Origin: Actinomycetota bacterium
Lineage (GTDB): Bacteria > Actinomycetota > Actinomycetes > S36-B12 > UBA10799
DNA: 64,000 nucleotides
Reading direction: 5' to 3'
NCBI GenBank assembly: GCA_020637055.1
Contig: JACJWR010000002.1
Span: 186,001-250,000 of the forward strand
The notes below the pieces were generated by a model. The model worked only from the letters and a program-made list of their open reading frames with translations, was not told the origin of the DNA and ran no database searches. This document shows positions 55,227-64,000 of this stretch, piece after piece (within the stretch, counting starts at the first letter, position 1; each line of letters begins with the position of its first letter). A program made the position numbers and the translations under genes.

Positions 55227-55985
55227 TCAGGTCAGCGATCCGGCGGCCGCGCGGTCGATGAGCGCGAGTGAGCGGTTGCGACCATGCACCATGCCGGCTG
55301 GAACCGTCGACTGGCCGACCGGGGGATTCAGTGCCTCGGCCAGGGCGGTGGCCTTGACGGCACCATCGGCGACCAACCACACCTCCGAGGCGGAGTTGAT
55401 CACGTCGAGCGTGAAACTGAGTCGGGTCGGCGGCGGTTTGGGGGAGTCCAGCACCGGAATCACGGTTGCCCCTGCCGGTGGCGGTGCGAACCCGGGGAAC
55501 AGTGACGCGACGTGTCCGTCGTGACCCACCCCCAGCATGGCGACATCGAACGCCGGATACGCGGCGCCGTCGGGTGCGGCCGCAGCGAGCTCCTCAGCGT
55601 AGGCAGTTGCGGCGGCAGCGATGTCGTCACCCGATGCACCACCCCGGGCCGGCATCGGGTGCACCCGGTCCGGATTGATGGGGAGGTGGTCGAGCAGGGC
55701 CTCGCGGGCGCCGGTCTCGTTGCGCAGCTCGCTGCCGCTCGGTTCGAACCGCTCGTCGGACCACCAGAATTCGACCGCCGACCAGTCGACAGCTGCCTGC
55801 GCAGGCTCATCGCGCACAGCGGCGAGCGAGGCGGTGCCGATGGTACCGCCCGTGAGCACCACCTGGGCGATCCCGTGGTCCGCCTGCGCGTCCAGGATCG
55901 CCGTCACCAGGCGGGCGGCGATCGCCGCGGCCAGCGACTCGGGGTCGGGGTGCAGGATCGGCTCCATCTGTGCGCCCACCGTCAC
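55227..55985 (-). CDS. pgl: 6-phosphogluconolactonase
   Basis: 252 residues. 'VVLTGGTIGTASL', 'WWSDERFEP' and 'DVAMLGVGHDGHVASLFPG' are the conserved blocks of the DevB/Pgl family. It hydrolyses 6-phosphogluconolactone in the oxidative pentose phosphate pathway. I chose GTG 55985, whose GTGA overlaps the opcA stop; an ATG six codons later (55967) is the alternative. It is the last gene of the tkt-tal-zwf-opcA-pgl operon. Confidence 0.95.
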   Translation of the reverse strand: MTVGAQMEPILHPDPESLAAAIAARLVTAILDAQADHGIAQVVLTGGTIGTASLAAVRDEPAQAAVDWSAVEFWWSDERFEPSGSELRNETGAREALLDHLPINPDRVHPMPARGGASGDDIAAAATAYAEELAAAAPDGAAYPAFDVAMLGVGHDGHVASLFPGFAPPPAGATVIPVLDSPKPPPTRLSFTLDVINSASEVWLVADGAVKATALAEALNPPVGQSTVPAGMVHGRNRSLALIDRAAAGSLT

Positions 55986-56958
55986 GGTCCTTCCGTTGTG
56001 TTCTCGGTCTGTTCGCCCGCGGTGTCGTCTTGGTCGGCCGCACCATCGTTGTCGGGTTCGAGCCGGGTGATGTCCAGCCGGCTCATCGTCTCCTCGTAGG
56101 TGTCGTCCGGGTCGAGCCGGCTCAACTCTTCGCTGATGAGGTCCTTGACTGAGCGTCGAGGCAAGAAGAGTTCCTTCACCGCGATGCCGTTGCGTTCGAC
56201 GGTGGCCATATGGCCGGTCGGTCTTGTGATGGTGATCGCCCCGCCGGTGGTGCGCAGGATGATCTGGTTGATGGCCGGGCCCTCGCTGTCGAGGTAGGTG
56301 ACGGGGACGCCGAGGCGCCACTCCAGCCAGGTGCGCATGAGCGGCGCCGCGGGAATCGCCTCGGAATACACCACCGCTTCGGTGATCGGTTCGTAGGGCT
56401 GGTCCAGCGTGGCTGCCAGGGCGGCCCGCCAGGGAGTGAGTCGGGTCCAGGAAAGATCCGTGTCGCCGGTGGCTAGGTGCGCCTTGCGTTCGATCAGGGC
56501 CGAGACGAAGGCGTCGGTGGAGGTTGTGTCGACGATTCGCCGGCTGGCGAGTCGGCCGATCGGGTCGGTGGCGAGATCTGCCGGATGCCCGGCCGGCCAC
56601 CACGCGACAACGGGGGTATCTGACAGCAGCAGGGGCAGCACCACCGACGCCGGATGTTCGGCGAGGCTGTTGCGCAGGCGCAGGCGGACGAGTTCCCCCG
56701 GGCCTTCGCTGTCGCCCACGCTGATGCCGGCGTCGAGTTGTGGCTCGCCGCGCCCGGGGCGCGGGATCACGGTGAGGATCCGGCAGGGGTGGTCACCGGC
56801 CGACGACGCCGCAGCCTGGGTGGCGTCGGCCTGGTACTCCTCATCGGCGACGATCACCAGGGTCATCACCATCCCGGTGGCCGTCGCACCCTTGCGGTGG
56901 CGCTCGGCCGAGATCGCGCTGGCGATGTCGCTGGCGTTGGTGCTCTCGAGGCGCAGAG

Positions 56959-56962
<4 letters not shown>
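55982..56962 (-). CDS. opcA: Glucose-6-phosphate dehydrogenase assembly protein OpcA
   Basis: 326 residues. The order of conserved blocks ('MTLVIVADEEYQADATQAA', 'VVLPLLLSDTPVVAWWPAGHPAD', 'WTRLTPWRAALAATLD') matches actinobacterial OpcA, which binds and activates Zwf and is tied to redox control. The last 25 residues are acidic and low complexity (Asp/Glu/Thr). ATGA overlap with zwf upstream and GTGA overlap with pgl downstream show tight coupling. Confidence 0.95.
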
Positions 56963-58497
<1,535 letters not shown>

Positions 58498-58527
58498 GTA
58501 TGGCCTTCCTCGCGGTGGCTGTCGCGA

Positions 58528-59655
58528 CTAGTCGCGGCCGGCGTCGGCGCGGGCCGCCTTGAGGGTGGCGGAGAGGTTGTCCAGCAGGTTCTGCCAGGCG
58601 TCGACGAACTTGACCACGCCTTCCTCTTCCAGATCCGTGAAGACCTGCTCGAGGTCGACACCGACGGCGGCGAGCTGATCGAACACCTTCTGACCGGCCG
58701 GGCCTGCTCCGGAGACTGTGTCGCCGTGCACGTGTCCGTGCCCGCGCACCGCGTCCAGGGTCTTCTCCGGCATGGTGTTCACACACCCAGGAGCGGCGAG
58801 TTCCACGACGTACCGGTCGTCGGGGTACGCAGGGTTCTTCACCCCGGTGGAGGCCCAGAGCGGACGCTGTCGGTTGGCGCCCTTGGCCGCCAAGTCTGCC
58901 CACCGCTGCGACGCGAGCACTTCCTCGTAGGCAGCCCAGGCGAGTAGGCCGTTGGCGATTCCGGCCTCACCGGCCAGGGCCTGGGCGGCGTCGGTGCCGA
59001 TCTTCTCCAGGGCCGCATCCACCGCCGTGTCGACCCGGGAGATGAAGAAGGACGCCACCGAGTGGATGGTGGCGAGGTCGTGGCCGTTGGCAGCCGCCGC
59101 CTCCAATCCCGACATGTAGGCGTCCATCACCTCGCGGTAGCGGTCCACCGAGAAGATCAGGGTCACGTTGACGCTTACACCGGCCGCCAGCACTTCGGTG
59201 ATGGCGGGCAGACCCTCCTCGGTGGCCGGGATCTTCACCAACAGGTTGGGTCGATCCACCAGCCACCAGAGGGCTTTCGCCTCGGCGATCGTGGCTGCGG
59301 TGTCGCTGGCGAGGCGCGGATCGACTTCGATCGACACCCGGCCGTCCGAACCGGAAGTTGCTTCGAAGGTGGGCGTGAACAGATCGCACGCCCAGCGCAC
59401 GTCGTACGCGGTGAGGGCCCGCACCGCTTCACCGACGTCGACGCCTCGCACCGCGAGGTCGCGGATCTGTTCGGCGTACGCCGCGGAGCCGGTGGTGATG
59501 GAGTGATCAAAGATGGACGGGTTGGTGGTGACCCCGACGACGTGGCTGTCGGCGATCAGGTCGGCCAACCCGCCGCCGGCCAGACGGCCGCGATCGAGGT
59601 CGTCGAGCCAGATAGAGACACCGATGTCTGAGAGTGAGGTGAGCGTGTCGGTCAT
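58528..59655 (-). CDS. tal: Transaldolase
   Basis: 375 residues, the longer actinobacterial form. 'GVSIWLDDLDRGRLAGGGLADLI' starts the protein, 'GVTTNPSIFDHSI' is the first signature, and the Schiff-base Lys is in 'NLLVKIPATEEGLPAI'. The ATG at 59655 has AGAGGAG 5 nt upstream. It moves three-carbon units between sugar phosphates. It lies 30 nt before zwf. Confidence 0.97.
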   Translation of the reverse strand: MTDTLTSLSDIGVSIWLDDLDRGRLAGGGLADLIADSHVVGVTTNPSIFDHSITTGSAAYAEQIRDLAVRGVDVGEAVRALTAYDVRWACDLFTPTFEATSGSDGRVSIEVDPRLASDTAATIAEAKALWWLVDRPNLLVKIPATEEGLPAITEVLAAGVSVNVTLIFSVDRYREVMDAYMSGLEAAAANGHDLATIHSVASFFISRVDTAVDAALEKIGTDAAQALAGEAGIANGLLAWAAYEEVLASQRWADLAAKGANRQRPLWASTGVKNPAYPDDRYVVELAAPGCVNTMPEKTLDAVRGHGHVHGDTVSGAGPAGQKVFDQLAAVGVDLEQVFTDLEEEGVVKFVDAWQNLLDNLSATLKAARADAGRD

Positions 59656-59722
59656 CAAGACTCCTCTGCGCTGATGAAGTGGGTGGCTGATGGCTTGGCG
59701 GCTGGGTGGAGGGTGGTTGAGG

Positions 59723-61783
59723 TCAGTTGGCGGCGGCGATGGACTCCTTGGCGGCTTCCACCACTGCCTCGGGGGTGAATCCGAACTTCTCGAACAGGAG
59801 CTTGCCATCGGCTGAGGCGCCGAAGTGTTCGATGGCGATCGCGCGGCCCGCATCGCCCAGCAATCTGAACCACGGCATGGCGACACCCGCCTCGACGGAC
59901 ACCCGGGCCCTGACCGAGTCCGGGATCACGGATTGGCGATAGTCCTCGTCCTGTGCATCGAACCATTCGAAGCAGGGAAGTGAGACCACACGTGCGCCGA
60001 TGCCCTCGTCGGCCAGCAGTTGCTGGGCCGACAGCGCCAGCGAAACCTCCGATCCAGTCGCGAGGAGCAGCACGTCCGGGGTGCCCTCGCAGTCGGACAG
60101 CACGTAGCCGCCCCGCGCGGTGCCCTCGGCCGAGGCGTACACCGAACGATCCACCGTCGGCACGGTCTGCCGGGTGAGCACCAGCCCGGTGGGTTTCCCG
60201 CGCTCCAAGATGGTGCGCCACGCGATGGCGACCTCGTTGGCGTCCGCGGGTCGCACGATCTCCAGCGTGGGCATGGCCCGCAGGGCGGCGAGGTGTTCGA
60301 TCGGCTGGTGGGTGGGTCCGTCCTCGCCGACCCCGATCGAATCGTGGGTCCACACGAAAGTCACCGGAACATCCATGATCGCCGAAACCCGTACGGCGCC
60401 GCGCATGTAGTCGGAGAAGGTGAAGAAGGTTCCGCCGTAGGGCCGCGTCAGCCCACCGAGCGCGATTCCGTTGAGGACCGCACCCATCGCGTGTTCGCGC
60501 ACCCCGAAGTGGAGCAGCCGGCCGAAGGTCGACATGTTGGGCACCTGTGCGAACGACGATTCCGGCTCGAAGCTCTTCGCGCCGACGATCGTGGTGTCGT
60601 TGGAGCCGGCGAGGTCCGCCGATCCGCCCCAGAACTCGGGTAGCACCTCGGCGATGGCATTGATCACCTTGCCCGAGGAGGCACGGGTAGCCATGTCGTC
60701 GCCCGCCTCGAAGGTGGGAATGGCGGCGCTGAAGCCCTCCGGGAGTCGCCGGTGGCGCATCCGATCCAACAACGCGGCATGGTCGGGGTGGCGGGCTTGC
60801 CACTGTTCGAACGCCGCCGTCCACTCGGCGTGGGCAGCGGCACCCCGCTCCTTCAGTTCCCGCGTGTGGGCCAACACCTCCGGGTCGACTTCGAAACTCT
60901 TCTCCGGGTCGAACCCGAGGACCTCCTTGGTGGCCGCGACCTCGGCGGCTCCCAAAGCCGAGCCGTGGGCCTTCGCGGTGCCCTGCAGATTGGGTGCCGG
61001 CCATCCGATGATCGACCGGGTCCGGATGATGCTGGGTCGGTCCGTGACCGCCTGGGCGGCCAGGATCGCGTCGTAGAGGGTTGCCACATCGACATCGCCG
61101 TTGGGAAGCATGTCGACGTGCTGGGTGTGCCAGCCGTAGGCGGCGTAACGCTCGAGCACATCCTCGGTGAACGCGACGTTGGTGTTTCCTTCGATGGTGA
61201 TGTGGTTGTCGTCGTAGATGACGATGAGATTGCCGAGTCGCTGGTGGCCGGCGAGGCTGCTCGCTTCGCTGGAAATGCCCTCCTGCATACAGCCGTCGCC
61301 CGCGATCACGTAGATGTGATGATCCAGCGGGCTGAGTCCCGGATCCGACGATTGGTCGAGCATGCCGCGGACGAACCGCGAATCCATCGCCATGCCGACG
61401 GCGGTGGAGATGCCTTGTCCGAGCGGACCGGTGGTGGTTTCGATGCCCACCGTGTGGCCGTATTCGGGGTGGCCGGGAGTGAGGCTGCCCCAGGTTCGGA
61501 AGGCTTCGAGGTCGGTCAGCTCCAGGCCGTAGCCGCCGAGGTACAACTGGACGTATTGGGTGAGGCTGGCATGGCCGTTGGAGAGCACGAACCGGTCCCG
61601 GCCCAGCCAGTGGGAGTCGTTGGGGTCGGTGCGCATGACCCGTTGGTAGAGCAGATAGGCCACCGGGGCCAGCGCCATCGGGGCTCCGGGGTGGCCGTTG
61701 CCGGTGTGCTGCACGGCGTCCATGGCCAGTACCCGGGCCGTGTCCACGGCACGCCGATCCAGATCCGTCCACTCAAGTCCCAC
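59723..61783 (-). CDS. tkt: Transketolase
   Basis: 686 residues. 'TGNGHPGAPMALAP' has an active-site His, 'GDGCMQEGISSEASSLAGH' is the thiamine-diphosphate motif, and 'IEHFGASAD' closes the C-terminal domain. It transfers two-carbon units in the pentose phosphate pathway. The start is GTG 61783 with AAGGGGA upstream; longer readings run through the ctaB promoter region. It is the first gene of the operon, divergent from ctaB over a 129-nt gap. Confidence 0.97.
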   Translation of the reverse strand: MGLEWTDLDRRAVDTARVLAMDAVQHTGNGHPGAPMALAPVAYLLYQRVMRTDPNDSHWLGRDRFVLSNGHASLTQYVQLYLGGYGLELTDLEAFRTWGSLTPGHPEYGHTVGIETTTGPLGQGISTAVGMAMDSRFVRGMLDQSSDPGLSPLDHHIYVIAGDGCMQEGISSEASSLAGHQRLGNLIVIYDDNHITIEGNTNVAFTEDVLERYAAYGWHTQHVDMLPNGDVDVATLYDAILAAQAVTDRPSIIRTRSIIGWPAPNLQGTAKAHGSALGAAEVAATKEVLGFDPEKSFEVDPEVLAHTRELKERGAAAHAEWTAAFEQWQARHPDHAALLDRMRHRRLPEGFSAAIPTFEAGDDMATRASSGKVINAIAEVLPEFWGGSADLAGSNDTTIVGAKSFEPESSFAQVPNMSTFGRLLHFGVREHAMGAVLNGIALGGLTRPYGGTFFTFSDYMRGAVRVSAIMDVPVTFVWTHDSIGVGEDGPTHQPIEHLAALRAMPTLEIVRPADANEVAIAWRTILERGKPTGLVLTRQTVPTVDRSVYASAEGTARGGYVLSDCEGTPDVLLLATGSEVSLALSAQQLLADEGIGARVVSLPCFEWFDAQDEDYRQSVIPDSVRARVSVEAGVAMPWFRLLGDAGRAIAIEHFGASADGKLLFEKFGFTPEAVVEAAKESIAAAN

Positions 61784-61900
61784 GAGGTTCCCCTTCGTTG
61801 GTTGCGATGTCTGACGAGTTAGCACACACATGGCTGCGCCGGGCAGGATGCCCACTCGGCAGCGTATAGGCCAGTGGCAGCCGAAGTGCGGTGACAGCAA

Positions 61901-61906
61901 TACACT
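61901..61906 (+). promoter_or_regulatory. -10 box of ctaB, leaderless type
   Basis: TACACT ends exactly 6 nt before the GTG start of ctaB. There is no ribosome binding site, so a leaderless transcript is likely. Confidence 0.5.
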
Positions 61907-61912
61907 GCCCCT

Positions 61913-62851
61913 GTGACGACCCCAACCTCCGCAGCCTCGACCGAAAGTACGGGCCGTACGGTCAGGAGGAGTCGTTTCTCGACCTATCTGGGGCTCACGA
62001 AGCCCCGGATCATCGAGTTGCTGCTCGTCACAACGGTGCCGACGATGTTCCTCGCCGCAGGCGGATTCCCGCCGGTGTTCACCATGATCGCGACCCTCAT
62101 CGGGGGTGCGCTCGCGGCGGCGGGTGCCAACACGCTCAACTCGTTCATCGATCGCGACATCGATGCCAAGATGGCGCGAACCGGCCACCGGCCGCTGGTC
62201 ACCGGAGAGGTCACCCCACGGGCCGCCTTGGTGTTCGGACTGGTCCTCTCGGCTCTCTCGGTCGTGTGGCTCGCGCTGACGACCAACCTGCTGAGTGCCG
62301 CGCTGGCAGCCGGGGCGATCTTCTTCTACGTCGTGATCTACACCCTGGGCCTGAAGCGGCGCACACCGCAGAACATCGTCTGGGGCGGTGCCGCGGGCTG
62401 CTTCCCGGTGCTCATCGGCTGGGCCGCGGTGACCAACTCGCTGAGTTGGGCCCCGTGGGTGATGTTCGCCATCATCTTCTTCTGGACGCCGCCGCACTAC
62501 TGGCCGCTCTCACTGCGGTTCAAGGACGACTACGCTGCGGCGGGAGTGCCGATGCTCCCCGTCGTGGCCTCGAAGACGCGGGTGGGTTGGGAGATCCTGA
62601 TCTACTCCTGGATCATGGTGGCGGCGTCGCTGTTGCTCATCCCGGTGGCGCCGATGGGTTGGATCTACTCGGTGGTCGCGGTCACGCTCGGTGTGTTGTG
62701 GCTCTACGAAGCGCACGCGCTGATGCACCGCATCCGCAAGGCCGCCCGGGGCGGGCCGGAGGATGTCAAGCCGATGCGCCTGTTCCACGGCTCCATCAGC
62801 TATCTCGCGCTGCTCTTCCTGGCGATCGGCATCGACCCGTTCGTGGGCTAG
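61913..62851 (+). CDS. ctaB: Protohaem IX farnesyltransferase (haem O synthase)
   Basis: 312 residues with about nine membrane segments. 'NSFIDRDIDAKMARTGHRPL' is the Mg-prenyl-diphosphate-binding motif (NxxxDxxxD) of the UbiA family, and 'YTLGLKRRTPQNIVWGG' is specific for CyoE/CtaB. It farnesylates haem B to haem O, which CtaA then oxidises to haem A for cytochrome oxidase. Opposite orientation to tkt, convergent with ctaA. Its stop lies in the first copy of a 20-bp tandem repeat. Confidence 0.96.
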   Translation: MTTPTSAASTESTGRTVRRSRFSTYLGLTKPRIIELLLVTTVPTMFLAAGGFPPVFTMIATLIGGALAAAGANTLNSFIDRDIDAKMARTGHRPLVTGEVTPRAALVFGLVLSALSVVWLALTTNLLSAALAAGAIFFYVVIYTLGLKRRTPQNIVWGGAAGCFPVLIGWAAVTNSLSWAPWVMFAIIFFWTPPHYWPLSLRFKDDYAAAGVPMLPVVASKTRVGWEILIYSWIMVAASLLLIPVAPMGWIYSVVAVTLGVLWLYEAHALMHRIRKAARGGPEDVKPMRLFHGSISYLALLFLAIGIDPFVG

Positions 62852-62878
62852 GCCGGAAGTTCGTGGGCTAGGCCGGAA
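62839..62878. repeat. Perfect 20-bp tandem duplication at the ctaB/ctaA junction
   Basis: The unit GTTCGTGGGCTAGGCCGGAA occurs at 62839-62858 and 62859-62878. The CTAG in the first copy gives the TAG stop of ctaB (62849-62851). The CTAG in the second gives, on the other strand, the TAG stop of ctaA (62868-62870). Confidence 0.9.
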
Positions 62879-63839
62879 TCTGATCGACCCCGCGAGTTCG
62901 CAAGGCCAGTGGAATCCGCAGCAGTGCGATCCACACCAGGCACGCCCCGAGCAGATGGAGCAGCACCACCAGCCAGGGCAGGCCGGTGAAGTACTGGACG
63001 TAGCCCACCACGCCTTGCGCCATGGCGATCCCGAACAGGATCCAGGTGGCCCGGATCGCCTTCACGGGTGCCTTGGTGACCGTCAGCGCCACCAGCAGCC
63101 CGACCGTCAGCCCGATGAAGAGCAACACCACGTCCGCGTGCAGCCACGACATCTGGGCCGGGTCGATCCCCAGCCGTGCCGGAGTTTCCGCGTCGCCGGA
63201 ATGCGGCCCGGCCCCGGTGACCATCGTCCCCATCACCAACACCACGAACCCGACCGCCACGAGAGCCTTCGACAGCATCCGGACGGCAGGCTCGCCAAGG
63301 GGGGTCTTGGGTTCGTCACCGGGTTCCCCGGCCCGCCACACCAGGGTCAGGGTGAACGCGATGATCACCATCGACACCAGGAAGTGAGCCGCCACGGTCG
63401 CCGGATTGAGACCCGTGAGCACCGTGATACCCCCGAGGATCGCCTGTGCGAGTGTCCCGAGCAGTGGCACCGCGGCGAGCAGGGTGATCGGCCGTCGGGG
63501 TGGTGCACCGCGTTGCCGAAGTCGCCGTGCCCAGGCGAGCGCGCCGACGATCGCTGCGATGGCGAGCACTCCCAGGACGAAGGTGAGGAGGCGGTTCCCA
63601 AACTCCACGTATTTGTGCCACGACTCGGCCTGCGTCTCGGTCGGAGTGAACGAGCCGGGTGCGCACTGCGGCCACGTCGGGCAACCGAGGCCGGAGCCCG
63701 TGAGACGCACCAGTCCGCCGGTGATCACGATGCCCGTCTGCGCGACCAGGTTGGCTACGAAGATTCGGCGCAGCCACGTCGGGGCTGTTCGATCGGTCGG
63801 CTGGGCGGTGACGTACGAACGATCCTCGACGACGGCCAT
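62868..63839 (-). CDS. ctaA: Haem A synthase (COX15/CtaA family)
   Basis: 323 residues with eight membrane segments. 'GIVITGGLVRLTGSGLGCPTWPQC' is the N-terminal signature with the Cys pair of the first extracellular loop, and 'EFGNRLLTFVLG' contributes a haem-ligand region. It oxidises haem O to haem A. It sits beside ctaB, as in most actinobacteria, and downstream of an ABC permease on the same strand. The start is ATG 63839. Confidence 0.95.
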   Translation of the reverse strand: MAVVEDRSYVTAQPTDRTAPTWLRRIFVANLVAQTGIVITGGLVRLTGSGLGCPTWPQCAPGSFTPTETQAESWHKYVEFGNRLLTFVLGVLAIAAIVGALAWARRLRQRGAPPRRPITLLAAVPLLGTLAQAILGGITVLTGLNPATVAAHFLVSMVIIAFTLTLVWRAGEPGDEPKTPLGEPAVRMLSKALVAVGFVVLVMGTMVTGAGPHSGDAETPARLGIDPAQMSWLHADVVLLFIGLTVGLLVALTVTKAPVKAIRATWILFGIAMAQGVVGYVQYFTGLPWLVVLLHLLGACLVWIALLRIPLALRTRGVDQIPA

Positions 63840-63897
63840 GCATCGATGGTAGTTGTCGCCACTCGGGTGTTGATGCCCGCATCGGACCGGACCGGGG

Positions 63898-64000
63898 TCA
63901 GTCCCAGCGGAAGGTGCGCGCCGCCACCGCGAAACCGGCCCCCGCCCACACGATCAGCACGACGGCGGCCAACCAGGGCCAGCCGCCGGCGGCGCCGAGC
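63898..64000 (-). CDS. C-terminal end of an ABC-2 type transporter permease (partial)
   Basis: Only the last 34 codons are in the window: a hydrophobic helix ('WPWLAAVVLIVWAGAGFAVAA') and the ending 'ARTFRWD'. An ABC-2 type permease ending in '-R-FRW-' next to ctaA is common in actinobacteria. The identification rests on this short end and on context. Confidence 0.6.
   Translation of the reverse strand, partial: LGAAGGWPWLAAVVLIVWAGAGFAVAARTFRWD

Overview
This is a 64 kb piece of a GC-rich actinobacterial (Actinomycetota) chromosome. The marker genes are RbpA, WhiA, OpcA, an NdgR-type IclR regulator beside leuCD, an HU protein with a long Lys/Ala tail, the gcvH-FHA-MerR-DUF151-MerR-gcvP cluster, the F420 enzyme CofC and a wax ester synthase/diacylglycerol acyltransferase. 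Gene order resembles that of mycobacteria and streptomycetes in several blocks. I cannot name the genus. Coding density is very high, the longest gene-free stretch is filled by two tRNAs, and I see no insertion sequence, prophage, CRISPR array or rRNA.

Layout. 1-1.7 kb: end of cimA, then gltX and a strong terminator. 1.7-1.9 kb: tRNA-Glu(CTC) and tRNA-Gln(CTG). 2-3.7 kb: a PAS-GGDEF-EAL protein. 3.8-6.7 kb: ndgR divergent from leuC-leuD. 6.7-12.6 kb: a small unknown protein, HU, cofC, plsC, gpsA, a degenerate ABC ATPase and a WS/DGAT with a histone-like tail. 12.5-16.5 kb: a peptide transporter, a Na+/H+ antiporter and a small membrane protein. 16.5-25.5 kb: a CDP-alcohol phosphatidyltransferase, a ManC-PMM fusion, gcvH, a GarA-like FHA protein, ftsR, DUF151, a second MerR and gcvP. 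25.6-32.1 kb: a DUF3068 protein, rpsA, coaE, uvrB and a TerC protein. 32.1-42.9 kb is the most accessory part: a class II amidotransferase, an S1P-lyase-like PLP enzyme, an MFS transporter, an MBL hydrolase, an exported serine hydrolase, a CHASE hybrid kinase and a REC-GGDEF regulator. 43-51.3 kb: uvrA, a Rieske lipoprotein, uvrC, rapZ, yvcK and whiA. 51.4-55.2 kb: gap, pgk, tpiA, secG and rbpA. 55.2-61.8 kb (minus strand): tkt-tal-zwf-opcA-pgl. 61.9-64 kb: ctaB, ctaA and the end of an ABC permease.

The window joins lower glycolysis, the pentose phosphate pathway, leucine/isoleucine synthesis and the glycine cleavage system to their regulators, together with nucleotide excision repair, haem A synthesis and lipid synthesis.

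The main unexpected observations are these. The WS/DGAT carries a 60-residue Lys/Ala/Thr tail like that of the HU protein 5 kb away, which suggests a lipid-droplet-to-nucleoid tether. Two perfect 20-bp tandem duplications lie at gene 3' ends; one appears to have split a shared convergent CTAG stop. About ten genes have a TANNNT box 6-8 nt before the start codon, as in leaderless transcripts. Two micro-ORFs overlap the starts of downstream genes. A hairpin followed by T5 lies in the rpsA leader.
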